From contig CAVVDM010000013.1 in the NCBI GenBank assembly GCA_963746885.1, positions 186,001 through 250,000 of the forward strand: a stretch of DNA of 64,000 nt. Reading direction: 5' to 3'. The DNA comes from DATARH01 sp963746885 (lineage in GTDB: Bacteria; Pseudomonadota; Alphaproteobacteria; ATCC43930; CGMCC-115725). Shown here piece by piece: positions 27,533 to 36,929 of the stretch (positions are counted from its first letter, which is position 1; the number at the start of each line of letters is the position of its first letter). The notes under the pieces are model-generated. The model searched no databases, was not told the origin of the DNA, and saw only the letters and a list, made by a program, of their open reading frames with translations. Both the position numbers and the translations under genes were made by a program.

Positions 27533-28759
27533 TCAGCACTCTTCGCGCAATCCGAAGCGCTCGTTGGCCTGCGCCGCCGCGCTGTGCCGCTGTGCCGCCC
27601 CGCCGATCACCTCGATCAGGGTTTCAAGGCTTTCGAGATTATGCACCGGGCGGAACTCGTCGACATAGGGCAGCATCGCCTTCATCCCCAGAGATCTTGG
27701 TTCGAACCCCTCGTAGCGCAACAGCGGATTGAGCCAGATCAGCTGCCGGCACGAACGGTGCAGCCGGTCCATCTCGTGGGCGAGGCCCGTCCCCGCATCG
27801 CGGTCGAGCCCATCGGTGATCATCAGCACGACGGCGCCCTGGCCCAAGACGCGACGCGACCAGAACCGGTTGAACTCGCGCACGCACTGGCCGATGCGAG
27901 TGCCGCCCGACCAGTCGGCCACCGCTTCGGCGACCCGGTCGAGCGCCACATCGACGTCGCGGAAGCGCAGGTAGCGCGTGATGTTGGTCAGCCGCGTGCC
28001 GAACACGAAGGTATGGACGCGGTCGCGGTCGTTGGTAATCGAATGCATGAAATGCAGGAAAACCCGGCTGTAGCGGCTCATCGAGCCGGAGATGTCGCAC
28101 AGCACGACGAGCGGCGGCGGGCGGCGCCGCGGGCTCTTGCGCTTCAGCTCGATCAGCCCGCCTGAGCGCAACGCGGCGCGCAACGTCGCGCGCATGTCGG
28201 CGCGGGCGCCGCGCGGGTTGCGGGCGAAGCGCCGCGTCGGGATGTCGCGGATCGGCAGGCTGAGGCGCGCGATCGCCGCCTTGGCGCGGGCCAGTTCGTC
28301 GAGCGACATCTTCTCGAAATCCATGCCGCGCAATTGCTCGCGGTCGGAGAAGGTCATCGCGGCGTCAAGTTCGAGTTCGGTCTCGCCGGTCTCGCGCGCC
28401 TGCTGGCCCGGGTGCAGCGCCTCGGCGAGGCGGCGCACCATCTCGGCCCCCTCGTCCTGTGGCACGTCGACGTTGATCTGCGGCAAGACGAGCCCGAGCA
28501 TCTTCTTCAGCAGCTCGGGATTGCGCCAGAAGACGTGAAACGCCTGGTCGAAAATCAGCCGCTGGTCCGGCCGGTTCACGAACACCGAATGCAGCGACCA
28601 ATAGAAATCGCGCCGGTCGGTGATGCCGATTTGTTCGACCGCCGCCACCGCGTCGATCACCTTGCCCGGCCCGACCGGCAGCCCCGCCGCCCGCAGCGTG
28701 CGGGCAAAATGCATCAGATTGGCGACAAGCCGCCCGTCGCTCTGCGCGCCGTCGGGCAT
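27533..28759 (-). CDS. coxE: CoxE-like von Willebrand factor A protein
   Basis: A 408-residue VWA protein. The MIDAS motif is VVLCDISGSMSRYS, with the supporting Thr/Asp positions in GGTRIGQ and MITDGLDRD. The N-terminal half (FARTLRAAGLPVGPGKVIDAVAAVE and QRLIFDQAFHVFW) is the CoxE family domain. With CoxD it forms a MoxR-VWA machine that helps insert or rearrange the active-site metal of the CoxL-type enzyme. Starts nine bases after the coxD stop. Confidence 0.9.
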   Translation of the reverse strand: MPDGAQSDGRLVANLMHFARTLRAAGLPVGPGKVIDAVAAVEQIGITDRRDFYWSLHSVFVNRPDQRLIFDQAFHVFWRNPELLKKMLGLVLPQINVDVPQDEGAEMVRRLAEALHPGQQARETGETELELDAAMTFSDREQLRGMDFEKMSLDELARAKAAIARLSLPIRDIPTRRFARNPRGARADMRATLRAALRSGGLIELKRKSPRRRPPPLVVLCDISGSMSRYSRVFLHFMHSITNDRDRVHTFVFGTRLTNITRYLRFRDVDVALDRVAEAVADWSGGTRIGQCVREFNRFWSRRVLGQGAVVLMITDGLDRDAGTGLAHEMDRLHRSCRQLIWLNPLLRYEGFEPRSLGMKAMLPYVDEFRPVHNLESLETLIEVIGGAAQRHSAAAQANERFGLREEC

Positions 28760-28767
28760 TGGCGCCC

Positions 28768-29700
28768 CTAGGTCTCGCGCGGGGCGGCGGCGATCTCGGA
28801 CTTGACCAATTCGAGCAGCTTTGCCGCCTCGCTGCCCTGGATGCGGGCGATGTCGTCCTGGTATTTCAACAGGACGCCGAGCGTGTCGTTGATCGCCTGC
28901 GGCGTCAGTTCGAGCACGTCGAGCTGCATCAACGCCTCGGCCCAGTCGATCGTCTCGGCGATGCCGGGCAGCTTGAACAGATCCATCTTGCGCAGTTTCT
29001 GGACGAACTCGACGACCTCGCGCGACAGCGCAGCGCTCGCCCGCGGCGCCTTGCGCTTCAGGATCTCCAACTCACGTTCGGCGCTTGGATAGTCGATCCA
29101 GTAATAAAAGCAGCGCCGCTTCAAGGCGTCGTGGATCTCGCGGGTGCGGTTCGAGGTGATCACGACGATCGGCGGATGCTCGGCGCGGATCGTCCCGATC
29201 TCGGGGATCGTCACCTGGAAATCGGAGAGAAGTTCGAGGAGATAGGCCTCGAACGGTTCGTCGGTGCGGTCGAGTTCGTCGATCAGCAGGACGGGCGGGC
29301 CTTCGAGTTCCGGCGCCAACGCCTGCAGCAGGGGCCGCTTGATCAGGAAGCGGTCGGAAAAGATCGTGCTCTCGATCTCGCTGCGGTCTTCCTCACCCGC
29401 CTCGGCGAGGCGGATCTCGATCATCTGGCGGGCGTAGTCCCATTCGTAGACCGCCGACGAGACGTCGAGCCCCTCATAGCATTGCAGCCGGATGAGGCGC
29501 CGCTTCAGCGCGGTCGCCAATACCTTGGCGATCTCGGTCTTGCCGACGCCGGCCTCGCCTTCGAGAAACAGCGGCCGATTCAAATGCAGTGACAGGTGCA
29601 CTGCCGTCGCGAGGCTGCGATCGGCGACGTAATCGGCACTGCCGAGCAGGGCGAGTGTATCCCCGACGGAGGCGGGCAAGGCGGTCATGGGCGGCGGCAT
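28768..29700 (-). CDS. coxD: CoxD-like MoxR AAA+ ATPase
   Basis: A MoxR-family AAA+ ATPase of about 310 residues: Walker A GEAGVGKTEIAKVL, Walker B PPVLLIDELDRTDEPFEAYLLELL, sensor 1 in VVITSNRTREIHDALKRRCFYYW with the arginine finger. MoxR proteins pair with VWA partners, here coxE immediately downstream. I use ATG 29700; a TTG two codons earlier and an ATG at 29688 are alternatives. A terminator stands between this gene and coxM, so coxD may have its own promoter. Confidence 0.9.
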   Translation of the reverse strand: MPPPMTALPASVGDTLALLGSADYVADRSLATAVHLSLHLNRPLFLEGEAGVGKTEIAKVLATALKRRLIRLQCYEGLDVSSAVYEWDYARQMIEIRLAEAGEEDRSEIESTIFSDRFLIKRPLLQALAPELEGPPVLLIDELDRTDEPFEAYLLELLSDFQVTIPEIGTIRAEHPPIVVITSNRTREIHDALKRRCFYYWIDYPSAERELEILKRKAPRASAALSREVVEFVQKLRKMDLFKLPGIAETIDWAEALMQLDVLELTPQAINDTLGVLLKYQDDIARIQGSEAAKLLELVKSEIAAAPRET

Positions 29701-29723
29701 ATCCAAATCGAGGGTCCCGGTCG

Positions 29724-29755
29724 CAACAAAATCCCTCTCCCGACGGGAGAGGGAT
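29724..29755 (-). terminator. Rho-independent terminator between coxM and coxD
   Basis: Arms ATCCCTCTCCC (29731-29741) and GGGAGAGGGAT (29745-29755) pair perfectly over 11 bases with a three-base loop. On the leftward strand the stem is followed at once by TTTTGTTG, so it fits an intrinsic terminator closing the coxS-L-M transcript. CCCTCTCCC/GGGAGAGGG palindromes also occur as dispersed repeats in proteobacteria. Confidence 0.75.
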
Positions 29756-29885
29756 CGCGAGGACGCACGCCCGGCGCGCGTCCGCCAGATGCACGATATC
29801 TAATCCCTCCGCCCCGCGCGCGCCACCCCGGCGAACTTGTCCCGTGACGCGCGTTGGATCGGCGTGCGCGGCGCCGACGAAAATC

Positions 29886-30677
29886 CTACGCGCACGCCGC
29901 GACGGCGCGGCGTGCCATCACGTTGACGAGGTGGGCGCGGTATTCGGCGCTGGCGTGGATGTCGGCGTTGAGGCCGTCATCGGGGATCGCGATGTCCTTG
30001 ATCGCGTCCGGCGTAAAATTGGCGGCGAGCGCGGCTTCCATCGCCGGCACCCGGAAGACGCTGGGCCCGGCGCCGGTCACCGCGACCCGCACACCCGCCG
30101 CAGTCTTCGCCACGAACACGCCGACGATCGCATAGCGCGAGGCCGGGTTCTTGAACTTCTGGTAGTTCGCCTGCGCCACCTTCGGGAAGCGCACGGCGGT
30201 GACGATCTCGCCCGGCTGCAGCGCGGTTTCGAACATGCCGGTAAAAAACTGGTCGGCCGCGATCTCGCGCTTGTTGGTGCGCACCGTGGCGTTGAGCGCG
30301 ACGACCGCCGCCGGATAATCGGCCGCCGGATCGCTGTTGGAAATCGAGCCGCCGATCGTGCCGCGGTTGCGCACCGCCGGATCGCCGATCATGCCGGCCA
30401 GCGCCGCCAACGCGGGAATTGCGCGCTTGACGACTTCCGAGCGGTTGACGTCGACGTGGCGGGTCATCGCCCCGATCACCACCGCGTCGCCCTCCTCGGT
30501 GATGCCCTTAAGCGCGGGTAGCGCACCCAGATCCACCAACTGCGACGGCTTTGCCAGGCGCATCTTCAATGTCGGAACCAGGGTCATGCCGCCGGCGACC
30601 AGCTTGGCGTCCTCGTCGCCGAGCCGGCCGGCGGCATCATCGAGGCTCGTCGGGCGGTGATAGTCGAACTCGTACAT
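29886..30677 (-). CDS. coxM: CoxM-like FAD-binding medium subunit
   Basis: A 263-residue FAD subunit of a molybdenum hydroxylase. The FAD motifs are KLVAGGMTLVPTLKMRLAKPSQLVDLG and IGDPAVRNRGTIGGSISNSDPAADYPA; the CO_deh_flav_C domain ends the protein. It passes electrons from the Fe-S subunit to the respiratory acceptor. Starts at ATG 30677, 16 bases after the coxL stop. Confidence 0.92.
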   Translation of the reverse strand: MYEFDYHRPTSLDDAAGRLGDEDAKLVAGGMTLVPTLKMRLAKPSQLVDLGALPALKGITEEGDAVVIGAMTRHVDVNRSEVVKRAIPALAALAGMIGDPAVRNRGTIGGSISNSDPAADYPAAVVALNATVRTNKREIAADQFFTGMFETALQPGEIVTAVRFPKVAQANYQKFKNPASRYAIVGVFVAKTAAGVRVAVTGAGPSVFRVPAMEAALAANFTPDAIKDIAIPDDGLNADIHASAEYRAHLVNVMARRAVAACA

Positions 30678-30693
30678 CGGGCCTCTCCCTATT

Positions 30694-33075
30694 CTACTCG
30701 GCGGCCATCGGGGCCTTGTGCTGCTGGATCACGCGCCAGAGCCGCTCCGGTGTCGCCGGCATCTCGACATGCCTGACGCCCAACGATTTCAGCGCATCGA
30801 CGATGGCGTTGGTCAATGCCGCAGGTGCACCGATCGCGCCGGCCTCGCCGCAGCCTTTGACCCCGAGCGGGTTGTGCGTGCAATAGGTCGCATGCGTCGA
30901 CAGCGCAAAGCTCGGCAGATCGTCGGCGCGCGGCATTGCATAGTCGTTGTAGGAACCTGTCAGGAGTTGCCCGGTCTGCTGGTCGTAGACACAGCCTTCG
31001 AGCAAGGCCTGGCCGATCCCCTGCGCAAGGCCACCGTGAACTTGCCCAGCCACGATCATCGGGTTGACGATGCGCCCGAAATCGTCGCTCGCCGTAAAGT
31101 TGACAACGGTGAGCTGGCCGGTCTCCGGGTCGATCTCGATCTCGGCGATGTGCGCGCCCGACGGGAAGGTGAAGTTCTTCGGGTCGTAGAACGCGGTCTC
31201 GTCGAGGCCCGGCTCCAGTTCGTCGTGCGGGAAATTGTGCGGCACGTAGGCGGTCAGCGCGACCTCGCCCAAGGTTTTCGAGCGGTCGGTGCCGGCGACG
31301 CTGAAGACACCGTCCTTGAACTCGATGTCTGCCTCGGCCGCTTCGAGCAGATGCGCCGCGATCTTCTTGCCCTTGGCGACCACCTTGTCCATCGCCTTGA
31401 TGATCGCGCTGCCGCCGACCGCCAGCGAGCGCGAGCCGTAGGTGCCCATGCCGTAAGGGATCTTGGCGGTATCGCCGTGGACAATTTCGATAGATTCGAT
31501 CGGGATGCCGAGCCCGTCGGCGACGAGCTGCGAAAACGTCGTCTCATGCCCCTGGCCGTGCGCGTGGCTGCCGGTCAGCACGGTGACGCTGCCGGTCGGA
31601 TGCACCCGCACTGCCGCCGATTCGAACAGGCCGGCGCGCGCGCCCAGCGACCCGACGACGGCCGAGGGCGCGATCCCGCAGGCCTCGATATAGGTCGCGA
31701 TGCCGATGCCGCGCAGTTTGCCGCGCCGCGCCGCCTCCTGGCGCCGCGCCTCGAAGCCGGCGTAGTCGGCGGCCTGCTGCGCCATCTGCAGCGTCGTTTG
31801 GTAATCGCCACTGTCGTATTGCAGGGCAACCGGCGTCTGGTAGGGAAAAGCGTCGGCCGCGATGAAGTTGCGGCGGCGCAATTCGCCCGGATCCATGCCC
31901 AGCTCATCGGCAGCGACATCGACGATGCGTTCCAACAGGAACGTCGCCTCCGGCCTTCCGGCGCCGCGATAGGCGTCGACCGGCACGGTGTTGGTGAAGA
32001 CGGCCTTGGTCTCGACGTAGATCGCCGGGGTCGTATAGGTGCCGGCGAGCAGGGTGCCGTAGAGGTAGGTCGGGATGCAGGTCGAAAAGGTCGACAGATA
32101 GGCGCCCATATTGGCCAGCGTCGACACCTTGAGGCCGAGGAACTTGGCGTCGGCGTCAAGCGCCAGCTCGACATGGGTCACGTGGTCGCGGCCATGCGCG
32201 TCCGACATGAAGCTTTCCGAGCGCTCGGCGGTCCACTTGATCGGCCGGCGCACCTTGCCCGCCGCCCAGGTGACGATCGCCTCCTCGGCATAGTGGTAGA
32301 TTTTCGAGCCGAAGCCGCCGCCGACATCGGGCGCGACGACGCGCAATTTCGCTTCCGGGATGTGCAGCACAAAGGCGCCCATCAGCAGGCGAATCACGTG
32401 CGGGTTCTGGCTGGTCGTGAACAGCGTATGCTCGCCGGTCGCGCGGTCGTATTCGCCGATCGCGGCGCGCGGCTCCATCGCGTTGGGCACCAGCCGGTTG
32501 TTGACGAGGTCGAGTTTGACCACCCGCGCCGCCTTGGCGAAGGCGGCATCGACCGCGGCAAGGTCACCGAGGCCCCAGTCATAGCAGAGATTGCCCGGCG
32601 CCATGCCGGGCCACACCTGCGGCGCGCCCGGCTTGAGCGCGGCGGCGACATCGACCACCGCCGGCTCGACCGCATAATCGACCGTGATCTTCTCGGCGGC
32701 GTCGCGCGCCTGCGCCAGACTCTCGGCGATGACGACGGCGACATGGTCGCCGACATGGCGCACCCGGTCGGTGACCAGCACCGGATGCGGCGGCTCCTTC
32801 ATCGCCGAGCCGTCCTTCGAATTGATCAGCCAGCCGCACGGCAGGCCGCCGACGCCGTCGGCCGCGAGGTCCGCGCCCGTGAACACGGCGACGACACCCG
32901 GCGCGGCGGCCGCGGCGCTCGTGTCGATGCGGTTGATCCGGGCGTTGGCGTGCGGGCTCCTGAGGATGTAGGCGTGGGCTTGGCCGGGGCGGTTGATGTC
33001 GTCGGTGTAGGTCCCCTGCCCGGTCAGGAACCGGTAATCCTCACGCCGCCGAACCGGCGAGCCGATTTCTGCCAT
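30694..33075 (-). CDS. coxL: CoxL-like molybdenum subunit, form II type
   Basis: A 793-residue Mo-hydroxylase large subunit. The start (GSPVRRREDYRFLTGQGTYTDDI) and cofactor motifs (VVAPDVGGGFGSKIY, ANMGAYLSTFS, SHAHGQGHETTFSQL, VKGCGEAGAIGAPAALTNAI) are those of the CoxL family; the C-terminal Glu of GCGEAGAIG is the catalytic base. The active-site loop near residues 368-374 reads AYRGAGR, the form II signature, not the AYRCSFR of proven CO dehydrogenases. The natural substrate could be an aldehyde or N-heterocycle rather than CO. ATG 33075, five bases after the coxS stop. Confidence 0.92.
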   Translation of the reverse strand: MAEIGSPVRRREDYRFLTGQGTYTDDINRPGQAHAYILRSPHANARINRIDTSAAAAAPGVVAVFTGADLAADGVGGLPCGWLINSKDGSAMKEPPHPVLVTDRVRHVGDHVAVVIAESLAQARDAAEKITVDYAVEPAVVDVAAALKPGAPQVWPGMAPGNLCYDWGLGDLAAVDAAFAKAARVVKLDLVNNRLVPNAMEPRAAIGEYDRATGEHTLFTTSQNPHVIRLLMGAFVLHIPEAKLRVVAPDVGGGFGSKIYHYAEEAIVTWAAGKVRRPIKWTAERSESFMSDAHGRDHVTHVELALDADAKFLGLKVSTLANMGAYLSTFSTCIPTYLYGTLLAGTYTTPAIYVETKAVFTNTVPVDAYRGAGRPEATFLLERIVDVAADELGMDPGELRRRNFIAADAFPYQTPVALQYDSGDYQTTLQMAQQAADYAGFEARRQEAARRGKLRGIGIATYIEACGIAPSAVVGSLGARAGLFESAAVRVHPTGSVTVLTGSHAHGQGHETTFSQLVADGLGIPIESIEIVHGDTAKIPYGMGTYGSRSLAVGGSAIIKAMDKVVAKGKKIAAHLLEAAEADIEFKDGVFSVAGTDRSKTLGEVALTAYVPHNFPHDELEPGLDETAFYDPKNFTFPSGAHIAEIEIDPETGQLTVVNFTASDDFGRIVNPMIVAGQVHGGLAQGIGQALLEGCVYDQQTGQLLTGSYNDYAMPRADDLPSFALSTHATYCTHNPLGVKGCGEAGAIGAPAALTNAIVDALKSLGVRHVEMPATPERLWRVIQQHKAPMAAE

Positions 33076-33080
33076 CGGCC

Positions 33081-33572
<492 letters not shown>

Positions 33573-33665
33573 TGCAACCTCCCTTGACCACGAACTGGAC
33601 TACGCTACCCCAGGCGCCCGATCGGTGCCGCCGTCCGGGGCGGAGTTTCGTGCGCCGCCGCCTGT

Positions 33666-33701
33666 GGGTCAAGCCCTCGGGTCAAGCCTCTGGGTCAAGC
33701 C
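33666..33701 (-). repeat. Three tandem 13-bp units upstream of coxS
   Basis: GGGTCAAGCC occurs at 33666-33675, 33679-33688 and 33692-33701, exactly 13 bases apart, in the gap between coxG and coxS. On the leftward strand each reads GGCTTGACCC and contains TTGACC, a good -35 hexamer. They may be tandem activator or repressor sites or overlapping promoter elements for coxS-L-M. A single identical decamer lies at 708-717. Confidence 0.6.
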
Positions 33702-33719
33702 GCGACGCGTTGCGATCGC

Positions 33720-34178
33720 TCAGGCTTCGGGAGCGCTTTGCGGACTCACCGCAGCCGCGAACTTGGTGAAAAACTCGTCGGCCATCTTGCGCGCCACCCC
33801 GTCGATCAGGCGCGAGCCGATCTGCGCCAGCTTGCCGCCGACCTGCGCCTCGACGCCGTAGCGCAACACCGTCTCGTCACCGTCTTCCTCGAGCGTCACC
33901 TTGGCTCCGCCCTTCGCGAAGCCGGCGACCCCGCCGGTGCCTTCGCCGGTGATCGTGTAGCCGGCGGGCGGGTCGAGATCGGTCAGCGTGACCTTGCCGG
34001 CGAAATTCGCCCGCACCGGCCCGACCTTGGCCGTGACCTTGGCGGTGAACTCGGTGTCCGACACCTTGTCGACGCTCTGGCATCCGGGGATGCAGGCCTT
34101 CAGCGTCTCGGGATCGTTGAGCCGCTGCCATACCGCCTCGCGCGAGGCGGGGATGCGGCGCTCGCCATGCATTTCCAT
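33720..34178 (-). CDS. coxG: CoxG-like SRPBCC-fold protein
   Basis: A 152-residue carbon-monoxide-dehydrogenase-subunit-G-family protein: MHGERRIPASREAVWQRLNDPETLKACIPGCQSVDKV, VKVGPVRANFAGKVTL, and GSRLIDGVARKMADEFFTKF. CoxG is thought to help localise or mature the Mo enzyme; many longer CoxG proteins have a membrane tail, absent here. Start ATG 34178 with GAGGA before it. First gene of the leftward cluster. Confidence 0.88.
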   Translation of the reverse strand: MEMHGERRIPASREAVWQRLNDPETLKACIPGCQSVDKVSDTEFTAKVTAKVGPVRANFAGKVTLTDLDPPAGYTITGEGTGGVAGFAKGGAKVTLEEDGDETVLRYGVEAQVGGKLAQIGSRLIDGVARKMADEFFTKFAAAVSPQSAPEA

Positions 34179-34259
34179 GCGCGTGTCCTCAGAACCAGGG
34201 GCAACCGCAAGTGTGGGTCGCGGCCGGCGCGATTGCAACCGGCGCCGGGCAGCGCCGGC

Positions 34260-34658
34260 TCAGTCCGGGATGACGGCGATGGCGCTGATCTCGATGAGAG
34301 CGTCGGGCGAGGTCATCTTGGTGACCTCGACCATCGTCGAGGCGGGCAGCGGCTCCTTGAAATACTCGGCGCGCACTTTGTGGATGCCGGGGAACTGCTC
34401 CATGTTGCGGATGTAGACGTCGACCCGGCAGATGTCGTCCATCGTGCCGCCGGCCGCCTCCACCGCGGCCTTGAGGTTCTCGCACACCTGCCGCGTCTGC
34501 GCCTCGATGTCGCCGACGCCCGCCATCGTGCCGTCCGCGCGGCGCGCCGTCATGCCGGAAATGAAGACGAGGCGGCCCTTTGCCTCGATCACCGTCGCGT
34601 GCGAAAACACCCCGCTCGGCCGCGCCAGCCGGTCGGAACGGATCTGCTGCTTCGCCAT
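34260..34658 (-). CDS. RidA-family (YjgF/UK114) protein
   Basis: A 132-residue RidA-fold protein: LARPSGVFSHATVIEAKGRLVFISGMTARRADG and the family end MDDICRVDVYIRNMEQFPGIHKVRAEYF then STMVEVTKMTSPDALIEISAIAVI. The Arg that classic RidA uses for enamine/imine deamination is in the CRVDVYI region, so an imine deaminase role is possible but other subfamilies exist. Placed just upstream of coxG on the same strand with an 81-base gap; may or may not be co-transcribed. Confidence 0.85.
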   Translation of the reverse strand: MAKQQIRSDRLARPSGVFSHATVIEAKGRLVFISGMTARRADGTMAGVGDIEAQTRQVCENLKAAVEAAGGTMDDICRVDVYIRNMEQFPGIHKVRAEYFKEPLPASTMVEVTKMTSPDALIEISAIAVIPD

Positions 34659-34701
34659 TTCTGGTCTCCTCAAAGGGCGGTCTGCTATAGGACAAGACAC
34701 C

Positions 34702-35544
34702 ATGACCGCACCGTTTCAACAGCGATTTATCGACCTTGCCGCCGAGCGCTCGGCATTGTGCGTCGGCATCGACCCCTCGGCCGAGAGCCTCAAGGGCTGG
34801 GGGCTGGCCGACGACATCGCGGGGCTGCGCGCGTTCTGCGAGCGAATGGTCGAGGCGTGCGCGCCGCTCGTCGCCGCCATCAAGCCGCAGGCCGCCTTCT
34901 TCCAGCGGCACGGCCCGGCCGGGATGGAGGTGCTGCACCACACCGTCGCGCTGGCCCGCGCCTGCGGCACGCTCGTCATCATCGACGCGAAATGCGGCGA
35001 CATCGCCTCGACCGCCGCGGCCTATGGCGACGCGTTTCTCGGGCAGCAGAGCCCGTTCGGCGGCGACGCCCTCACGGTCAGCGCCTATCTCGGCTTCGGA
35101 TCGCTCGCGCCGATCTTCGAGATCGCGCGGCGCGAGGCGGCCGGTATCTTCGTCGTGGTGCGGTCATCCAATCCCGAGGGAAGCGAGTTCCAGCAGGCGA
35201 GGATGCGTGACGGACGCACCGTCGCCGAGCGTCTGGCCGACGACATCAGCGGGGACAACGCCACCGGTCGCGAGGGCGGGCACGGGCCGATCGGCGCGGT
35301 GGTCGGAGCAACCCTCGGCGAGGAAGCCGGGTCGCTCGCCGAGCGCCTGCCCTATTCGCTGATGCTGGTGCCTGGCATCGGCGCGCAAGGCGCGACGATC
35401 GCCGATGTGCGGCGCGATTTCGGCCCCCACTATGGGCGGGTCATCCCCTCCGTCTCGCGCGGCATCGCGCGAGCCGGGCCCGGCGTGGCGGAGTTGCGGC
35501 GGCAGGTCGAGCGACTCAACGCCGAAATCCGCGGCGCCGCATAA
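34702..35544 (+). CDS. pyrF: Orotidine 5'-phosphate decarboxylase, type 2
   Basis: A 280-residue OMP decarboxylase of the long (subfamily 2) type: LCVGIDPSAESLKGWGL, IKPQAAFFQRHGPAGMEVLH and the catalytic IIDAKCGDIASTA (Lys97, Asp100). Later motifs IFVVVRSSNPEGSEFQ and MLVPGIGAQGATIADV close the phosphate site. It makes UMP in pyrimidine synthesis. Reads divergently from the RidA gene; the two starts are only 43 bases apart, so the promoters must overlap. Confidence 0.95.
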   Translation: MTAPFQQRFIDLAAERSALCVGIDPSAESLKGWGLADDIAGLRAFCERMVEACAPLVAAIKPQAAFFQRHGPAGMEVLHHTVALARACGTLVIIDAKCGDIASTAAAYGDAFLGQQSPFGGDALTVSAYLGFGSLAPIFEIARREAAGIFVVVRSSNPEGSEFQQARMRDGRTVAERLADDISGDNATGREGGHGPIGAVVGATLGEEAGSLAERLPYSLMLVPGIGAQGATIADVRRDFGPHYGRVIPSVSRGIARAGPGVAELRRQVERLNAEIRGAA

Positions 35545-35565
35545 GGGTGTACCGGGAGGACGGCG

Positions 35566-36798
35566 GTGGTGGTGGGGGAGCTTGCGGTCCGGTTTGTCGC
35601 GGCGCTGTGGCACGTCGTCGGGCTCCTTGTCCTCGCGGTGCTGTTCACCGAGTTCGGCGTCGATTGGCTGCGCCGACTGATCCGCCGGCTGCGCCATGGC
35701 CGTACCACCCGCCCCGCCCGCGCCGCTCGCGCCGACGCCTATGGCGGGGCCGACTGGTCGATCGCCTATTTCGACGAGTTCAACCAGCGGGTCCGGGTCG
35801 ACTGGAAGGAATATGTCGGCTGGTGGCTACGGCCGTTCGGCGGCCGCTATGTGACGATCGACCGGCGCGGCCTGCGCGCAACCCCGGGCGAGTACGAGGC
35901 CCCGGCGGGTGCGCCGCGCATCCTGTGCTTCGGCGGCTCGACAATGATGGGCATGGGGGCGCGCGACGCGCACACGATCCCGGCCGTTCTGGCGCGACGC
36001 TTGGCCGAGCTCGGCCACGCCGTCACGGTCACCAATTTCGGTCAGCTCGGCTACAACAGCACGCAGGAGGCGATCACCCTCTGCCAGCTGTTGAAGACGG
36101 GCGCGCGGCCCGACATCGTCGTGTTTTACGACGGCCTCAACGACATGGTGTGCGCCGAGCAGACCGGCGCCGCCGACCGGATGATGCATGAGGCCGCACG
36201 CCGCGCCGAGTTCAACCTGCTGTACACCGACCGCCGGCGCGACCTCGTCGCAGCGGCGTTGATCGCAGCGATGCCGCGCACCGTGCGGCGGCTGCGCCGG
36301 CTGACCGGGTTGCCGTTGCGCGGGCCGCTGCCCGCCGCCTCGATCGACCTCGCGGCTCTCGACATCGAAGGGCTCGCGCGCTCGGTAATCGCCGCGTACG
36401 CTGGCAACCTGCGCCTTGTCCGGCTACTCGCCGCTATCTACGGCTTTCGACCATTGTTCTTCTGGCAGCCGGTGATAACGACAAAGCGGATCAAGACCGG
36501 CGACGAGGCTTTCTTCGAATCCGAATTCACGCGCGATCTCGCGGTGCGGCGGCGGCTTTTTGCGGCAGTCACCGCCGCGTGGCGGCATCACCCCGAGCTG
36601 GAAGGGGCCGCCGATGTGATCGATCTGGCGCGGCTTTTTGACGAGCGCAGCGACCCCGTCTACATTGACCTCTACCACCTCTCGGAGCCGGGCAACGCCA
36701 CGGTGGCCGAGGCGATGCTGCCGACGGTGGCGGCAGCGGTTGCCGTCCGGCCGAGAGGAGCCGGCGCGGCGTTATCGGATGAGACGCGTGGCGCTTGA
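35566..36798 (+). CDS. Membrane-anchored SGNH/GDSL-type hydrolase
   Basis: A 410-residue protein with an N-terminal membrane helix (ELAVRFVAALWHVVGLLVLAVLF) and an SGNH hydrolase domain. Block I is LCFGGSTMMGMG with the nucleophilic Ser, the oxyanion Gly/Asn sit in TNFGQLGYNSTQEA and FYDGLNDMV, and the catalytic DxxH is IDLYHLSEPGNATVAEA. The family includes acyl- and peptidoglycan O-acetyl esterases; this version acts outside the membrane. GTG start after GGGAGGAC, 21 bases after pyrF. Substrate unknown. Confidence 0.8.
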   Translation: MVVGELAVRFVAALWHVVGLLVLAVLFTEFGVDWLRRLIRRLRHGRTTRPARAARADAYGGADWSIAYFDEFNQRVRVDWKEYVGWWLRPFGGRYVTIDRRGLRATPGEYEAPAGAPRILCFGGSTMMGMGARDAHTIPAVLARRLAELGHAVTVTNFGQLGYNSTQEAITLCQLLKTGARPDIVVFYDGLNDMVCAEQTGAADRMMHEAARRAEFNLLYTDRRRDLVAAALIAAMPRTVRRLRRLTGLPLRGPLPAASIDLAALDIEGLARSVIAAYAGNLRLVRLLAAIYGFRPLFFWQPVITTKRIKTGDEAFFESEFTRDLAVRRRLFAAVTAAWRHHPELEGAADVIDLARLFDERSDPVYIDLYHLSEPGNATVAEAMLPTVAAAVAVRPRGAGAALSDETRGA

Positions 36799-36919
36799 AC
36801 TGTGGATCATTCTGGCTTTGGCCGCCGCCGCGGCAATCCTCGGCGTCGTGACCCGATGGCGCCGGAAGCGCAAGGCCGAGGCGCCGGCGTCAGAGAGCAA
36901 CGTCTACCCGCTCTGGTAG
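36779..36919 (+). CDS. Possible 46-residue single-helix membrane protein
   Basis: ATG 36779 lies 20 bases before the stop of the SGNH gene in another frame. The product has one hydrophobic helix (LWIILALAAAAAILGVV), a basic patch (TRWRRKRK) and a short tail ending NVYPLW. The overlap suggests translational coupling to the esterase. No family recognised. Confidence 0.5.
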   Translation: MRRVALELWIILALAAAAAILGVVTRWRRKRKAEAPASESNVYPLW

Positions 36920-36929
36920 CGAGCGACCG

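Noticed and set aside
27695..27715. GGTTCGAA sequence resembling a tRNA T-loop
   Set aside because: It lies inside the intact coxE gene and has no cloverleaf arms around it.
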